Position numbers and translations under genes: made by a program
NCBI GenBank assembly: GCA_045576735.1
Contig: JAZNGZ010000058.1
Coordinates: 1 to 5,046 of the forward strand
Direction of reading: 5' to 3'
Length of the DNA stretch: 5,046 nucleotides
Origin: RGIG4079 sp045576735
Lineage (GTDB): Bacteria > Bacteroidota > Bacteroidia > Bacteroidales > Muribaculaceae
Notes under the pieces: generated by a model
The model's database searches: none
What the model saw: only the letters and a program-made list of their open reading frames with translations
Told to the model about the DNA's origin: nothing
Shown: positions 4,734 to 5,046 of the stretch, one piece after another
How the letters are laid out: each line of letters starts with the position of its first letter
How positions within the stretch are numbered: the first letter of the stretch is position 1

Positions 4734-5046
4734 TATGATAACCTAAAATAGGTTACACCATAATAGAGTGTAAAAAAACAACAAGAGGAGGGAGGCTGTG
4801 TCAAAATACTATATTTTGACACAGTTTCTTTTTTAAGCAGCAAGGTTTCGAAAATCTTAAAATCGTCAAATTTCATTTTTTTGCAGAATATTCGATTCAC
4901 GGAGCCCAAAAAGCGGTTAAAAAATATGATTTGAGAGAAAAATGTGAGATTTTCTCCATTTTTAAGCCCTTTGGCAATCTTTGAGCACATTTTTTTGATA
5001 TTAAAGGCAATGGCAAAGAAGGCAAAGTCCATAGTAACCTTGTCTA
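4598..5046 (-). CDS. IS1182-like transposase, C-terminal part (partial at window edge)
   Basis: Read from the right edge, the frame opens with DKVTMDFAFFAIAFNIKKMCSKIAKG, continued by FFNRFLGSVNRIFCKKMKF. The DFAFFAIAFNIKKM segment is typical of the extreme C-terminus of IS1182-type DDE transposases (DDE_Tnp_1_6-like), just after the catalytic domain; the catalytic residues themselves lie outside the window. The transposase-like part reaches roughly 4835. Unusually, no stop codon follows inside the element: the frame runs through the palindrome at 4796-4824 and on antisense to the FISUMP gene until TAA at 4598-4600. Both other frames stop within the palindrome, so a one-base indel in the A6 run (minus strand of 4829-4834) would restore a normal end. 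It is therefore either a decayed copy or one with a read-through tail. The family call is from pattern memory. Confidence 0.6.
   Translation of the reverse strand, partial: DKVTMDFAFFAIAFNIKKMCSKIAKGLKNGENLTFFSQIIFFNRFLGSVNRIFCKKMKFDDFKIFETLLLKKETVSKYSILTQPPSSCCFFTLYYGVTYFRLSYQSLYSLIFTGRIGAGIGLSLSLTWSRLPLHNAQASSEFWNVEVQ
4792..5046 (-). mobile_element. End of an IS1182-like insertion sequence (partial)
   Basis: The transposase tail enters from the right edge and the element appears to finish at about GAGGCTGTGTCAAAATA (from 4792), a sequence style common at IS1182-type ends. The matching inverted repeat and any target duplication lie outside the window, so the boundary is approximate. The element inserted about 60 bases past the FISUMP gene, in convergent orientation. 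Confidence 0.6.
4796..4834. terminator. Perfect palindrome with T-run at the insertion-sequence end
   Basis: CTGTGTCAAAATA (4796-4808) and TATTTTGACACAG (4812-4824) form a perfect 13-base-pair stem with a 3-base loop, followed on the plus strand by TTTCTTTTTT (4825-4834). It should terminate plus-strand transcription arriving from the FISUMP gene and shield the transposase. It may also include the element's terminal inverted repeat. Confidence 0.75.

Overview
The window looks like Bacteroidota DNA, most likely order Bacteroidales. It is AT-rich. Several genes are preceded by the Bacteroidota-type promoter (TTG or TTTG, 19-20 bases, then TAnnTTTG) rather than a classical -35/-10 pair, and Shine-Dalgarno sequences are weak or absent. 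The protein types (lipobox lipoprotein with a FISUMP-like domain, 16-residue beta-flower-like repeats, a DUF3843-like protein) are also typical of gut Bacteroidales.

Layout: bases 1-135 hold what looks like the end of an insertion sequence, with two near-identical 21-base direct repeats 41 bases apart. The second repeat contains the stop codon of a minus-strand gene for a small secreted protein (133-573), so that gene may be 3'-truncated. Upstream of it on the same strand lies a clear small signal recognition particle RNA (634-736) with its own promoter. Facing away is a secreted protein made of six 16-residue repeats (861-1286). A strong bidirectional terminator (1311-1350) separates it from a convergent gene for an acidic, internally duplicated cytoplasmic protein of unknown function (1368-1964), whose promoter lies about 130 bases upstream. 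A noncoding stretch follows, containing a 216-base segment bounded by imperfect inverted repeats (2198-2413). Then come a 491-residue DUF3843-like protein (2463-3938) on an almost leaderless transcript, a FISUMP-type lipoprotein (4095-4733), and the end of a second insertion sequence with the C-terminal part of an IS1182-like transposase entering from the right edge.

The protein genes appear to be separate transcription units, each with its own promoter or terminator, and I see no operon linking them. The region reads as accessory cargo (secreted and hypothetical proteins) around a housekeeping RNA gene, with insertion-sequence ends at both edges. I found no convincing new multi-gene system. 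The least explained items are the inverted-repeat-bounded segment at 2198-2413, the internally duplicated protein, and the two genes apparently affected by insertion-sequence ends.
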